Assembly: GCF_024055895.1 (NCBI RefSeq)
Contig: NZ_JAMXLE010000002.1
Location: 372,001 to 436,000 of the forward strand
DNA: 64,000 bases
DNA from: Rhizobium sp. L1K21
GTDB taxonomy: Bacteria; Pseudomonadota; Alphaproteobacteria; Rhizobiales; Rhizobiaceae
Direction of reading: 5' to 3'
This document shows, in pieces, positions 25,200 to 36,650 of the stretch. Numbering within the stretch: the stretch's first letter is position 1; each line of letters opens with the position of its first letter. The position numbers and the translations under genes were made by a program. The notes beneath the pieces were generated by a model. That model was not told the DNA's origin, made no database searches, and saw only the letters and a program-made list of their open reading frames with translations.

Positions 25200-25991
25200 T
25201 CACGCGGTCAGAAGGCCCTCTGCTGCGCGTTTCAACAGCGCGATATCCTGAGCCCGCGACAAGCGGTGGTCTCCGTCCCGGACCATCGTCAGCACGACAT
25301 CGTCTGCGGGGAGATGGTCCAGCAGCTTTAGAGCATGCGTATAGGGCACATCCGGATCTTGCATTCCCTGCACTATGTGGACCGCACAACCGGTATCAAT
25401 GATGCCGCTGAGCACCAGATTCTGCTTCCCGTCCTCCATCAAAAGCCGGGTGTAGATGTTGGGTTCATCCGAATATTGTGAAGGCTCCTCGAAATAGCCT
25501 CTTGCTGCCATGCTGTCGCGCTCTTTATCCGTCAATTCGGGCTCCATCAGCTCTTGGGTAAAATCAGGAGCCGGGGCGATCAGCAACATACCGACAACCT
25601 TCTGAGGGCCTCCCGCTTTAAGAAGTTCCTGAAGCGCACGAAGGGCGATCCACCCCCCCATGGAGGAGCCAACGAGAACCAATCGTTCAGCGCCAACTTG
25701 GCGGATGACCGCCAGCGCGTCCTCCAGCCAGCGCGAAATGCAGCCATCCATAAAGTCGCCGCCGCTTTCTCCATGGCCTGAATAGTCGAGCCGGAGGCAG
25801 CCTGCACCAAGTGACTTTGCGTGCGCTTCAAGTTCCACGGCCTTTGTGCCTCGCATGTCGGAGCGGTATCCGCCGAGCCAGACGAGCTGCGGCAGCTTAC
25901 TGCCCGGTGCAGGTTCTGCAATCCGGTAGGCGATTTCACGCGCGTCAGTACCGGCGCCAACTTTGATGAATTGCGGGGTTTCTACGGTCAT
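25200..25991 (-). CDS. Alpha/beta hydrolase
   Basis: From the ATG at 25991 this is a 263-residue alpha/beta hydrolase. It shows the oxyanion segment VWLGGYRSDM, the DYSGHGESGG loop, the nucleophile elbow GSSMGG near residue 108 (G-x-S-x-G with Ser), an acid in MQDPDVPYTHA, and a terminal His in VRDGDHRLSR. It is a serine esterase or peptidase-like enzyme of unknown substrate, similar to the ABHD10/palmitoyl-hydrolase group. The open frame runs 52 codons further upstream through the terminator of the next gene; the chosen ATG has GAGAGGA in front and matches the fold start. Confidence 0.9.
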   Translation of the reverse strand: MTVETPQFIKVGAGTDAREIAYRIAEPAPGSKLPQLVWLGGYRSDMRGTKAVELEAHAKSLGAGCLRLDYSGHGESGGDFMDGCISRWLEDALAVIRQVGAERLVLVGSSMGGWIALRALQELLKAGGPQKVVGMLLIAPAPDFTQELMEPELTDKERDSMAARGYFEEPSQYSDEPNIYTRLLMEDGKQNLVLSGIIDTGCAVHIVQGMQDPDVPYTHALKLLDHLPADDVVLTMVRDGDHRLSRAQDIALLKRAAEGLLTA

Positions 25992-26050
25992 GATGTATCC
26001 TCTCAACTCTCTCACCTGGGTGGTAAAACAAAATCGAGATCGGACCAAAC

Positions 26051-26078
26051 AAAAACCCCGGCCGAGGCCAGGGTTTTT
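26051..26078 (-). terminator. Terminator of the PraR-like XRE gene
   Basis: AAAAACCCCGGCC and GGCCAGGGTTTTT pair around a 2-nt loop with one C/A mismatch. The A and T tracts on both sides allow it to act on either strand. It stands between the XRE gene (stop at 26104) and the downstream hydrolase. Confidence 0.85.
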
Positions 26079-26103
26079 CGAGAGGCTCAAAAACCGAGCA
26101 CGC

Positions 26104-26526
26104 TTATTCGCTGTCACTTTCGGCGGCCAACGCCTTGACCAGTTCAACGATCTTGCGGCGCACCTTGGAGTCGGAAATCTGCACGAAAGCGCGGTTCAAT
26201 TGGAGACCCTCTGAAGAGGAAAGAAAGTCGACCACATAGTTTGAGCTGTTGGCCTCGGACATGCCATTCGGATCGCCAGAACCGGCCTCACCGGGCGCGT
26301 CTTCGAAGAAGAAGGAAACCGGCACGTTGAGAACATTGGAGATATTCTGCAAACGGCTCGCGCCAACGCGGTTGGTGCCCTTTTCATACTTCTGAATCTG
26401 CTGAAATGTGATGCCCAGGCTTTCTCCGAGTTTCTCCTGACTCATTCCCAGCATCGTTCTGCGGAGCCGAATTCTACTCCCAACATGTATATCAATCGGG
26501 TTCGGCTTTTTCTTATTTACGACCAT
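26104..26526 (-). CDS. XRE-family regulator, PraR-like
   Basis: The 140-residue protein has an HTH (about 15-70; VGSRIRLRRTMLGMSQEKLG and QIQKYEKGTNRVGASRL) followed by a family-specific tail with PVSFFFEDAP and NRAFVQISDSKVRRKIVELVKAL. It is near-invariant across Rhizobiales and resembles PraR, a regulator of biofilm and symbiosis genes in rhizobia. A clear paralog is encoded at 55421-55843. In related genomes I recall this gene lying between lnt and metK; here it is on the lnt side only. Confidence 0.9.
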   Translation of the reverse strand: MVVNKKKPNPIDIHVGSRIRLRRTMLGMSQEKLGESLGITFQQIQKYEKGTNRVGASRLQNISNVLNVPVSFFFEDAPGEAGSGDPNGMSEANSSNYVVDFLSSSEGLQLNRAFVQISDSKVRRKIVELVKALAAESDSE

Positions 26527-26685
26527 CTGTTTTCCTGACTACGAGTTTGCAACGCACAAGCATCCGCGAAAAGGCACACATTACGATGTCTTTATTGAAC
26601 GTAACGTTGTATCTCACTGCACGTAAAGCATGCGAAACACTCCGGGTTGCTTCGTTAAGTACTATGCATTTTTAGGGTTTTTAGG

Positions 26686-28281
26686 TCAATTATAATCGGA
26701 AACAAAACTAAAACGTGAGAAACTTGCAGCAATTAAACTTATTACGCACAACAACCAAAAGTTAATATTTCGCGCACTCTTGCTCCAAGTTGCAACACTC
26801 CCAAACCTCAAGGTTGCATCCACCACACCTTTTGTTTGCAATCCAGCGCCAGAAATAATTCTTCCTTGTGGATCAATTATGGCGGAAATCCCGCTGTCAG
26901 CCGCACGGATCATGGGTTTTCCCACTTCGACGGCGGTAATTCTGGCAGCCTGAAAGTGCTGATAAGGTCCTGGCGTGTAGCCGAACCATGTGTCGTTCGT
27001 AACATTCAGTAGAACATCTGCCGCCGTCTCGCCTTCCTCATCAATTTCAGTGGGAAAAATCGCCTCGTAGCAGATGAGTGGGTAGACGCTGCCGATACCC
27101 GGAAGAGTGAGGACAGTGTGTCTTGTTGCCGCAGAGTAGCCTCCGCTGGCATTGGCTGCGATCGTTTCGAGCCCGATATTCTTTAAGAAATCTTCAAACG
27201 GAAGATATTCTCCGAACGGGACCAGATGCACCTTGTCAGCGGCGCCGATAATTTCACCATCACTGCCGAATGCATAGACGGAATTGTAATATCGGTGTGG
27301 CGTACCGGGCGCACTGTCTTCCGCTCTCACGGCGCCGGCGACGAGAACTTGCCCGTCGCCGAGCATCTCATCAATGCGGGTGAAAGCAGACTGGTTCTGC
27401 GACAGGATAAAAGGGATTGAGGTTTCCGGCCAAACGATCAACTGCGGCGGCCTGTCGCCCGATTTGGGCGGCATCCCACCGAGTTTGATCAGGTCTTCAA
27501 AAAGCGCTGCACGCTCGGCATCAGAAATATCAGACTCAAGGCCGCTCATCGGTTGCACGATGCGCACGCTGACCTCTTTTGCGTCGGCATCGGGTGCTTT
27601 TCCGAGCATCCAGAAGCCGTAGCCGAGATCGGCAACAATCAAGAGTGCCGCCAGGAGCAGACCGGGGACGGCTCCCCGCCGGGTACCCAGAAGAGCAGGA
27701 ACGGAGAAGACGAAAACGGCGAGAATGTTCATTCCGGCGATGCCGAGGATATGGGCCGGCTGCATCAACAGCGGGACCGGCATTGCCGCATATCCGATTG
27801 CATTCCACGGAAAGCCGGTGAGCACGAAACTTCTCAACCACTCTGCCAGGCCAAAACCCAGTGCCAGAGCGGTAATACGGCCAGGGCCGTTACTCCACAG
27901 GAGGCGGGCCACGACCGTTGCCAAACCATAAAAGACGGCGAGAACAAACGGCAGACCCAATGACGCAAGTGGAATGGCCCAGGCAAATTCCGCCCCATCT
28001 TCGAGCAGCGCATTGCCCAGCCACCACAGGCCGGCTGCAAAATAGCCGAAGCCGAAGAGCCAACCTGTCAAAAAGGCCGGCCAGATGCGGGAGAACCATC
28101 CAGCATCGGGCTCGCTCGCAGTGCCGTCCATGATCCAGACAAGGAGCGTGAAAGCCACGAACATTGTTGCGAATATGTCGAATGGCGCCAGTGCCAAGGC
28201 ACCAACTGCGCCGGCGCCCAATGTCAGCAGCGCCTTTCTGCCGCCCCAAAGGAGCATTACCTTGCCAGCGAGTTTTTCCAT
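26686..28281 (-). CDS. lnt: Apolipoprotein N-acyltransferase
   Basis: Lnt adds the third acyl chain to the N-terminal Cys of lipoproteins in the inner membrane. The 531 residues have about six N-terminal membrane segments, a periplasmic nitrilase domain (about 240-480), and a final membrane helix. The catalytic triad is visible: E in IVWPETSIPF, K in ADKVHLVPFGEYLP, C in PLICYEAIFP. The last 45 codons are markedly more AT-rich than the rest. It follows corC in the minus-strand cluster miaB-phoH-ybeY-corC-lnt. Confidence 0.95.
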   Translation of the reverse strand: MEKLAGKVMLLWGGRKALLTLGAGAVGALALAPFDIFATMFVAFTLLVWIMDGTASEPDAGWFSRIWPAFLTGWLFGFGYFAAGLWWLGNALLEDGAEFAWAIPLASLGLPFVLAVFYGLATVVARLLWSNGPGRITALALGFGLAEWLRSFVLTGFPWNAIGYAAMPVPLLMQPAHILGIAGMNILAVFVFSVPALLGTRRGAVPGLLLAALLIVADLGYGFWMLGKAPDADAKEVSVRIVQPMSGLESDISDAERAALFEDLIKLGGMPPKSGDRPPQLIVWPETSIPFILSQNQSAFTRIDEMLGDGQVLVAGAVRAEDSAPGTPHRYYNSVYAFGSDGEIIGAADKVHLVPFGEYLPFEDFLKNIGLETIAANASGGYSAATRHTVLTLPGIGSVYPLICYEAIFPTEIDEEGETAADVLLNVTNDTWFGYTPGPYQHFQAARITAVEVGKPMIRAADSGISAIIDPQGRIISGAGLQTKGVVDATLRFGSVATWSKSARNINFWLLCVISLIAASFSRFSFVSDYN

Positions 28282-28375
28282 GGAAGCCCTTTTCCTGCCT
28301 GCGAATCAATTCAGCGCGGATGCGCTAAGAAAGCGGACAATCGGAAAACAAGGCAAGAGCCAGCCGGCGACGCGT

Positions 28376-29533
28376 CTATTTGGCCGAACTGTCCGCAGCG
28401 GCCTGACTACTGTTTTCAAGCCTCTTTTGTTGAGACATGGGCTCGGTTTCGCCTTCACTTTTGCTGGTTCTGCGCCGTGCAGCGGGACGGCGTCGGGTAA
28501 TGCGCACGCGCTTGACCCGGCGCGGGTCGGCCTCAAGAATATGAAACTCGAAACCCGGCAAAGCATTGACCAACTCGCCACGCACGGGAATGCGACCAAG
28601 TGCGGAGAAGATCAGTCCGCCCAAAGTATCGACATCTTCAAGCTGCTCGCGGATATCAAAATCGGGGCCAATCGCCTCGGCCAGTTCCTCAAGCTCCACA
28701 CGGGCGTCTGCCGTGTAGACGTCATCCGAGGTCTTGCGGAACATCAGTTCATCATCGTCGTGCTCGTCCCAGATGTCCCCGACAACCATCTCGACGATAT
28801 CTTCATGTGAAACGAGTCCGTCTGTGCCGCCATATTCATCGATCACCAAAGCCATCTGGATTCGATCGGCCTGCATGAGTGCCATCAAATCCGCAGCATG
28901 CATGGAAGGCGGCACGAACAGAAGCTGACGCGTGATCCCGGCTTCGGCGATCGGTTTGGCCAGATCAGCTTTGCTGAGATCAAAGCCCGCGGTTCGTGCC
29001 GGGCGTGCTGTTTTGGGTTCTGCCTTTTCGCCATCTGGTCCTGCGGCGGCGCGTGGTGCACGTCGTTTTGCGCGCGCCTGTTTCATGACCCAGGACAATA
29101 GGTCACGGATATGCACCATGCCGCGCGGATCATCGAGCGTTTCGCAGTAAACCGGCATGCGCGACCGCCCGGTTTCTTCAAACAGCGACATCAGCTCACC
29201 CACGGATGTGGACTGCTCCACAGCATCAATATCGGCGCGCGGCACCATAACATCTTCCACCCGCACCTCGCGGAAACGCAGAATGTTATGCAACATCGCC
29301 CGCTCTGCGGGTGAAAAGCTTGTATTGCTTTCGGAGTCTGTGAGCAGCGCGTCAGCAATGTCGTCGCGCAGGCTGCTCCCGTTCGTCGGCCTCACAAGAC
29401 GCAACAGCCGAGACCAGAAAGAGTTTCCGTTTCGCTGTGCGCCGGACGAACTTCCGGGCTCTTCACTACTCGAAGCCTTGGCTTCGTCTTTGCTTTCCGC
29501 CGCATCGCGCGGCACGGGTAAATTTTCGTTCAT
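28376..29533 (-). CDS. CBS-domain transporter-associated protein (CorC/HlyC family)
   Basis: This cytosolic protein of 385 residues has a tandem CBS pair (about 95-260), recognised by REVRVEDVMVPRADIDAVE, GRSRMPVYCETLDD and IQMALVIDEYGGTDGLVS, then a CorC/HlyC transporter-associated domain with FDIREQLEDVDTLGG. It lacks the N-terminal DUF21 membrane part, so it is CorC-like. Relatives are linked to magnesium and cobalt homeostasis, though the rhizobial role is unproven. Both ends are low-complexity: an acidic/Ser-rich N terminus and an Arg-rich, Gln/Ser-rich C terminus. It lies 11 bp after ybeY. Confidence 0.92.
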   Translation of the reverse strand: MNENLPVPRDAAESKDEAKASSSEEPGSSSGAQRNGNSFWSRLLRLVRPTNGSSLRDDIADALLTDSESNTSFSPAERAMLHNILRFREVRVEDVMVPRADIDAVEQSTSVGELMSLFEETGRSRMPVYCETLDDPRGMVHIRDLLSWVMKQARAKRRAPRAAAGPDGEKAEPKTARPARTAGFDLSKADLAKPIAEAGITRQLLFVPPSMHAADLMALMQADRIQMALVIDEYGGTDGLVSHEDIVEMVVGDIWDEHDDDELMFRKTSDDVYTADARVELEELAEAIGPDFDIREQLEDVDTLGGLIFSALGRIPVRGELVNALPGFEFHILEADPRRVKRVRITRRRPAARRRTSKSEGETEPMSQQKRLENSSQAAADSSAK

Positions 29534-29544
29534 CGTTCCAAATT

Positions 29545-30049
29545 TCAGATCGGATCCGTATCCGCATACGGGTCAGATAGTCCAAGCGAGACCAAAATAC
29601 CAGTCTCAAGCGCTTCCATAGTGACCGCATCGTCGTTTTCGATGTGATCGTAACCGAAAAGATGCAGGAATCCATGAACCAAAAGGTGGCTCAAATGTTC
29701 GTCGAATGGCTTTTCCAGCTCCGCCGCTTCTCTTTCAATCGTCTCACGTGCAAAAATGATGTCGCCCAGCATTGGCCCCGGTATTCCGCCCGGTTCGAGC
29801 GGGAACGCCGGAAATGACAGGACATTGGTCGGCTTGTCCTTGTCCCGCCATTCAGCGTTGATCGACTGAATGGTCGCGTCGTCGGTGAAGAGCAGCGACA
29901 CCTCCGCCGGTTCATCAGGCATTGGCTGATCTTCCCGATCAGTCAACCAGTTTGCTGCCGCGACAAGCACGGGTGCGCTCATCTTCTCAAGCACGGCTTC
30001 ATCGGGCCAGCCATCGGCTTCAACGCTGATTTGAATATCCAGCAATGTC

Positions 30050-30063
<14 letters not shown>
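29545..30063 (-). CDS. ybeY: Endoribonuclease YbeY
   Basis: YbeY is a zinc-dependent endoribonuclease acting in 16S rRNA maturation and ribosome quality control. From the ATG at 30063 the protein has 172 residues and carries the signature HLLVHGFLHLFGYDHI, whose three His bind zinc, and the TNVLSFP motif. A longer frame starts 21 codons earlier, inside phoH; the chosen ATG overlaps the phoH stop by 14 bp and gives the family's usual length. The order phoH-ybeY-corC-lnt is widely conserved. Confidence 0.95.
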
Positions 30064-31111
<1,048 letters not shown>

Positions 31112-31138
31112 GCGGTCAGCTCCGGGTTTTCCGGTCCG

Positions 31139-32548
<1,410 letters not shown>

Positions 32549-32668
32549 GCGCGCCTCCTTAAACGATGATGCGCCAGAAATGAAGCCTGCATTTCCGCAA
32601 CAGGGCTAAAGAAATTTACCGATAAGAAAGAACATAAAGATATGTTTATGTCCTTCTATGCTTGTCTT

Positions 32669-32700
32669 GGCCGCGCAAAATGGCTAACACAGGCGCGGTC
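32669..32700 (+). promoter_or_regulatory. Stable stem-loop in the metK leader (SAM/SAH-riboswitch-like)
   Basis: GGCCGCGC (32669-32676) pairs with GCGCGGTC (32693-32700) through a 16-nt loop containing AAnnGGCTAA. The metK ATG lies 22 bp beyond, with TTTGGGGA between. A GC stem with an A-rich loop just before the metK ribosome-binding site resembles the SAM/SAH riboswitch described upstream of metK in Rhodobacterales, but I cannot confirm the pseudoknot. Confidence 0.35.
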
Positions 32701-32722
32701 AAATTCATTTGGGGAATCCCGC

Positions 32723-33961
32723 ATGCGCCAGAACTACCTGTTTACCAGCGAATCCGTTTCCGAAGGCCACCCTGATAAGGTGTGCGATCGAATTTCAGAC
32801 GAAATCGTCGATCTGATCTACCGCGAGGCTAAAAAAACGGGTGTTGATCCCTGGACCGTTCGGGTGGCGTGCGAAACGCTGGCGACCACGAATCGCGTGG
32901 TTATTGCCGGTGAAGTGCGGGTACCGCAGACGCTTCTTAAGAAGGACAAGGACGGCAACGACGTCATCAACCCTTCGAAGTTCAAATCCGCTGCGCGCAA
33001 GGCAATTCGCGATATCGGCTACGAGCAGGATGGCTTCCATTGGAAGACAGCCAAGATCGATGTGCTGCTGCATTCGCAATCTGCAGATATCGCGCAGGGC
33101 GTGGACAACGCCTCTGACCAGCAGGGCAATGAGGGTGCGGGCGACCAGGGCATCATGTTCGGCTATGCCTGCAAGGAAACGCCGGATCTCATGCCTGCGC
33201 CGATCTACTATTCCCACAAGATCCTTCAGCTTCTTTCCGAAGCGCGCCGCGCCGGCGAAGGCGACGCAGCCAAGCTTGGCCCGGATGCCAAAAGTCAGGT
33301 TACCGTGCGGTATGAAAATGGTGAGCCGGCCGAGGCTGTATCGATCGTCCTTTCGACCCAGCATCTGGATGCCAGCTGGGATTCGAAGAAGGTTCGCTCT
33401 GTCGTTGAGCCCTATATCCGCGAGGCACTCGGCGATCTCAAGATTGCAGACAATTGCGTATGGTACATCAACCCGACCGGCAAATTCGTGATTGGCGGAC
33501 CGGATGGCGACGCTGGCCTGACGGGCCGCAAGATCATCGTTGACACCTATGGCGGCGCTGCCCCGCATGGCGGCGGCGCGTTTTCAGGCAAGGACACGAC
33601 CAAGGTCGATCGTTCGGCAGCCTATGCTGCACGCTATCTTGCGAAAAACGTTGTTGCAGCCAACCTTGCCGACAAGTGCACCATCCAGCTCTCGTATGCG
33701 ATCGGTATTGCTCAGCCGCTGTCGGTCTATGTCGATCTTCACGGCACTGGCAAGGTAACCGAAGAGCAGGTTGAAGCCGCTATCCGCGAGGTGATGGATC
33801 TTTCGCCAGGCGGTATTCGCCGCCACCTTGACCTGAACAAACCCATCTACGCCAAGACCGCGGCCTATGGCCACTTTGGCCGCAAGGCGGGACGCGATGG
33901 CTCCTTCTCATGGGAAAAGACCGACCTTGTGAAGCCGCTCAAGGCTGCGATTAAGGACTAA
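32723..33961 (+). CDS. metK: S-adenosylmethionine synthase
   Basis: MetK makes SAM from methionine and ATP. From the ATG at 32723 it has 412 residues and begins with [20 protein letters not shown], the family's first motif with the catalytic His. [12 protein letters not shown] (ATP/methionine site) and the P-loop-like [16 protein letters not shown] follow. A longer frame from 32642 would add 27 unrelated residues. Compared with E. coli MetK (about 384 residues) the extra length is an insert near residues 110-130, normal for alphaproteobacteria. It is followed by trmB after 8 bp. A stem-loop in the leader may regulate translation. Confidence 0.97.
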   Translation: MRQNYLFTSESVSEGHPDKVCDRISDEIVDLIYREAKKTGVDPWTVRVACETLATTNRVVIAGEVRVPQTLLKKDKDGNDVINPSKFKSAARKAIRDIGYEQDGFHWKTAKIDVLLHSQSADIAQGVDNASDQQGNEGAGDQGIMFGYACKETPDLMPAPIYYSHKILQLLSEARRAGEGDAAKLGPDAKSQVTVRYENGEPAEAVSIVLSTQHLDASWDSKKVRSVVEPYIREALGDLKIADNCVWYINPTGKFVIGGPDGDAGLTGRKIIVDTYGGAAPHGGGAFSGKDTTKVDRSAAYAARYLAKNVVAANLADKCTIQLSYAIGIAQPLSVYVDLHGTGKVTEEQVEAAIREVMDLSPGGIRRHLDLNKPIYAKTAAYGHFGRKAGRDGSFSWEKTDLVKPLKAAIKD

Positions 33962-33969
33962 TAGCGAAA

Positions 33970-34671
33970 ATGGCCGAAGAAGAACGGCGCTCGCGCGCTA
34001 CAGAAGCCTTTTTCGGCCGTCGCAAGGGCAAGGCACTGAGGCAAAATCAGCAGCGGCTGATGGATGACGTGCTCAATGCACTGCTGATCGACATTAAAGA
34101 GCTAGCGCCTGCCGACTTAAAGGCGCTGTTTTCAAAGCCGGTCGCGACAGTGCGGCTGGAGATTGGCTTCGGCGGCGGCGAGCATCTGATTCACCGCGCG
34201 CTTGAAAATCCCCAGACTGGGTTTGTCGGCGTCGAGCCTTTCGTCAACTCGATGGCGAAGCTGCTTGCCCGCGTTGAGGAAAGCGGCGCGGACAATATTC
34301 GTGTTTACAACGACGATGCCGCCGCTCTTCTCGACTGGATGCCGGCAGGCTCAGTCAGTCAGATCGACCTTCTCTATCCTGACCCATGGCCCAAGAAGAA
34401 GCATTGGAAACGCCGCTTCGTTTCGCAGGTCAATCTCGATCGATTTCATCGTGTGCTGGAAAAGAACGGGCGCTTCTGCTTCGCGTCAGATATCGACACC
34501 TATATCAATTGGACGCTGCAGCATTGCGCAAAGCACGGCGGCTTTGAATGGACCGCGCAGAATGCGAACGATTGGCTGACGCCGTTCGACGGCTGGCCGG
34601 GTACCCGATATGAGGCCAAAGCACGGCGGGAGGGCCGCTCATCTGCCTATCTCACATTCAGGCGGGTTTGA
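33970..34671 (+). CDS. trmB: tRNA (guanine-N7-)-methyltransferase
   Basis: TrmB uses SAM to methylate G46 in the variable loop of tRNA. The 233-residue protein starts with [15 protein letters not shown] and has the SAM-binding motif [11 protein letters not shown] near residue 60, [11 protein letters not shown], and the diagnostic [16 protein letters not shown] segment near residue 140. It forms a two-gene unit with metK, which supplies its cofactor. This pairing is conserved in Rhizobiales; the usual next gene rimP is not seen here. Confidence 0.96.
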   Translation: MAEEERRSRATEAFFGRRKGKALRQNQQRLMDDVLNALLIDIKELAPADLKALFSKPVATVRLEIGFGGGEHLIHRALENPQTGFVGVEPFVNSMAKLLARVEESGADNIRVYNDDAAALLDWMPAGSVSQIDLLYPDPWPKKKHWKRRFVSQVNLDRFHRVLEKNGRFCFASDIDTYINWTLQHCAKHGGFEWTAQNANDWLTPFDGWPGTRYEAKARREGRSSAYLTFRRV

Positions 34672-34696
34672 GTTTCCCGACTTTGGCTTCCCCGAT

Positions 34697-34951
34697 TTAG
34701 TGCAGGCTCACAGTTCTCAGGTCGTCTTCTGCAGCCTTGAAGAAGGTTGAAGAGCGATTGTCTGTCAGCAGGATTGGCGTACCGTCCGCGCCAAATAGCG
34801 CCCACAGATCAAGACCAGGTTCCAGCTCCGGAGCTTCCGGGAAGCAGCGGACGACGTCAGCAACCGTCATTTTGCGGATGTAAGCAAGTTCACCCTCGCC
34901 AAGATGGGCGAGCTCATTCAGTGAGAGACCTTGAGGGATTTTCGCAAACAT
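34697..34951 (-). CDS. DUF1150 family protein, Hsp20-linked
   Basis: The 84-residue protein from the ATG at 34951 belongs to DUF1150, small alphaproteobacterial proteins of unknown role. Recognisable parts are LSLNELAHLGEGELAYIRKM and LDLWALFGADGTPILLTDNR. GAGG lies 6 bp before this ATG; the frame runs 14 codons further upstream without support. It follows hsp20 on the same strand after 45 bp. The hsp20-DUF1150 pair is conserved in Rhizobiales, so it is probably made during heat shock with the chaperone. Confidence 0.85.
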   Translation of the reverse strand: MFAKIPQGLSLNELAHLGEGELAYIRKMTVADVVRCFPEAPELEPGLDLWALFGADGTPILLTDNRSSTFFKAAEDDLRTVSLH

Positions 34952-34996
34952 TTCGTTCCTCCTATACTCGAAGGGCCAGTGGCAAATCGCCACGTT

Positions 34997-35428
34997 CTAC
35001 TCTGAAACGGAAATGTTAATTTTTTTCACCATTCGTTCCGGTTCAGGTCTAATGAGATCTACTGAGAGGAGGCCGTTCTTCAAAACCGCGCCCTTAACCA
35101 CCATTCCATCGGCCAGAACAAACATGCGCTGGAACTGACGGGCGGCTATGCCGCGGTATAAATAGTCGCGATCCGGCTGGTCAACCTGCCGCCCGCGAAT
35201 GACGAGCTGGTTTTCTTCTGTCGTGACGTCAAGCTCTTCTTCGGAGAAGCCGGCAACGGCCAAAGTGATGCGAAAACCGCCTGCGAAATCAATGGAGGGA
35301 TCCGGCATCAGCCGCTCGATATTATAGGGCGGATAACCGTCATTTGATTTGGAAAGCCGCTCCAGCGTCTTTTCCATCGCATCGAAGCCCAGAAACAGCG
35401 GACTTGCAAAAGGTGTCATTCTAGTCAT
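34997..35428 (-). CDS. Small heat-shock protein Hsp20 (IbpA family)
   Basis: At 143 residues it is an alpha-crystallin-type holdase that keeps unfolding proteins soluble. The N-terminal arm is PLFLGFDAMEKTLERL; the alpha-crystallin domain (about 30-130) includes FRITLAVAGFSEEELDV, ENQLVIRGRQ, YRGIAARQFQRMFVLADGM and the LKNGLLSVDLIRPEPE strand. It resembles HspA/IbpA proteins of rhizobia. AAGGA precedes the ATG and is caught in a hairpin that looks like a ROSE RNA thermometer, with an RpoH-like promoter upstream. It heads a unit with DUF1150. Confidence 0.95.
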   Translation of the reverse strand: MTRMTPFASPLFLGFDAMEKTLERLSKSNDGYPPYNIERLMPDPSIDFAGGFRITLAVAGFSEEELDVTTEENQLVIRGRQVDQPDRDYLYRGIAARQFQRMFVLADGMVVKGAVLKNGLLSVDLIRPEPERMVKKINISVSE

Positions 35429-35434
35429 TTAAAA

Positions 35435-35485
35435 GTCCTTGGCTATCAAGCGACCTCGGGCGCGGAGCTCATTGGAGCCTCCACA
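35435..35485 (-). promoter_or_regulatory. ROSE-like RNA thermometer in the hsp20 5' leader
   Basis: On the minus strand, GTCGCTTG (35454-35447) pairs with CCAAGGAC (35442-35435, containing the AAGGA ribosome-binding site), leaving one G bulged. This gives the conserved UYGCU element (here UCGCU) opposite AGGA that defines ROSE thermometers of rhizobial small heat-shock genes. A second hairpin, GGCTC-CAAT-GAGCT, lies upstream. The outer end is an estimate set by the presumed transcription start. Confidence 0.72.
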
Positions 35486-35490
35486 GAAAG

Positions 35491-35523
35491 CAAATATGGT
35501 GTTGTCCTCAGTCGAGTGCAAGG
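35491..35523 (-). promoter_or_regulatory. Candidate heat-shock (RpoH) promoter of hsp20
   Basis: CCTTGCA (35523-35517) and CCATATTTG (35499-35491) match the alphaproteobacterial RpoH pattern with 17 bp between. The predicted start of transcription, near 35485, gives a leader of about 57 nt, which fits the ROSE element. Confidence 0.6.
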
Positions 35524-35689
35524 CGCAGCCGCCGAATGGCGCAAGAAATCATCCGGGAAGGTTAAGGCTGCTCTTTAAGCCAGTTCCACCAGCCCGATTT
35601 TCTGCTTGAATTGCCCTTTGCGCATTTCAATCCAGGCGCAATATGATCTAGTCTCCCAGCAGAAAACCAATTGGTAGATGAAGAGCATA

Positions 35690-36634
35690 ATGTCAGAAAA
35701 ACGAAAGATCATTATTGATACCGATCCCGGTCAGGACGACGCTGTTGCCATTCTCCTTGCACTGGGGAGCATGGACGAGCTGGATGTTTTGGGGTTGACC
35801 TCGGTTGCGGGAAATGTGCCGCTTGCGCTCACAACAAGAAATGCCCGCATCGTGCTGGAAGTCGCCGGCAAGAAAGATATCCCCGTTTATGCCGGGTGCG
35901 ACAAGCCGATCAGCCGGCAGCTTGTCACCGCCGAACATGTGCACGGCGCAACGGGGCTAGACGGTCCTGAGCTTTTTGAACCCACCATCCCCGTCCAGGA
36001 TAAACATGCCGTCGATTTCATCATCGACACTTTGCGGAGCGAACCCGAAGGCAGCGTAACGCTTTGCACGCTCGGCGCACTGACAAATATCGCCACAGCC
36101 TTTTCCCGCGCGCCGGACATTGCCGGACGCGTCAAAGAACTGGTTATGATGGGCGGCGGCTATTTCGAGGGCGGCAACATAACCCCCGCAGCCGAATTCA
36201 ACATCTATGTCGATCCCGAAGCGGCCGATCTCGTGATGAAGTCCGGCGTTCCGATAGTAATGATGCCGCTGGATGTTACACACAAGGTTTTGACGACAAA
36301 GGAACGCGTTGCGAAAATTGCCGCACTCAACACGCCGGTTTCGAAGTTCGTCGTTGAAATGCTGGACTTTTTCGAAAGGTTCGACATCGAGAAATACGGT
36401 TCAGACGGCGGGCCGCTGCATGACCCCACCGTTATTGCCTATCTCCTGAAGCCAGACCTCTTCACGGGGCGCGTGTGTAATGTCGAAATCGAGGTGAACT
36501 CGGAACTCACCCTGGGCATGACTGTGGTTGACTGGTGGCACGTCACCCAGCGTGCGCACAACGCCCTGGTTATTGGCGATGTGGATGCAGACGGCTTTTT
36601 CGCGCTTCTGACGGAGCGTATCGGGCGGCTTTAG
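35690..36634 (+). CDS. Inosine-uridine preferring nucleoside hydrolase
   Basis: The 314-residue enzyme releases the base from ribonucleosides. It begins KIIIDTDPGQDDAVAILLAL, the Asp cluster that binds calcium in this family, and has MMGGGYFEGGNITPAAEFNIYVDPEAA and the late HDPTVIAYLLKP with the metal-ligand Asp. Base preference within the family cannot be read by eye. The start at 35690 has GAAGAG in front; an ATG four codons earlier has no support. It is divergent from hsp20 and converges with cobW. Confidence 0.92.
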   Translation: MSEKRKIIIDTDPGQDDAVAILLALGSMDELDVLGLTSVAGNVPLALTTRNARIVLEVAGKKDIPVYAGCDKPISRQLVTAEHVHGATGLDGPELFEPTIPVQDKHAVDFIIDTLRSEPEGSVTLCTLGALTNIATAFSRAPDIAGRVKELVMMGGGYFEGGNITPAAEFNIYVDPEAADLVMKSGVPIVMMPLDVTHKVLTTKERVAKIAALNTPVSKFVVEMLDFFERFDIEKYGSDGGPLHDPTVIAYLLKPDLFTGRVCNVEIEVNSELTLGMTVVDWWHVTQRAHNALVIGDVDADGFFALLTERIGRL

Positions 36635-36650
36635 TTCGCCGCCCAAAAGT

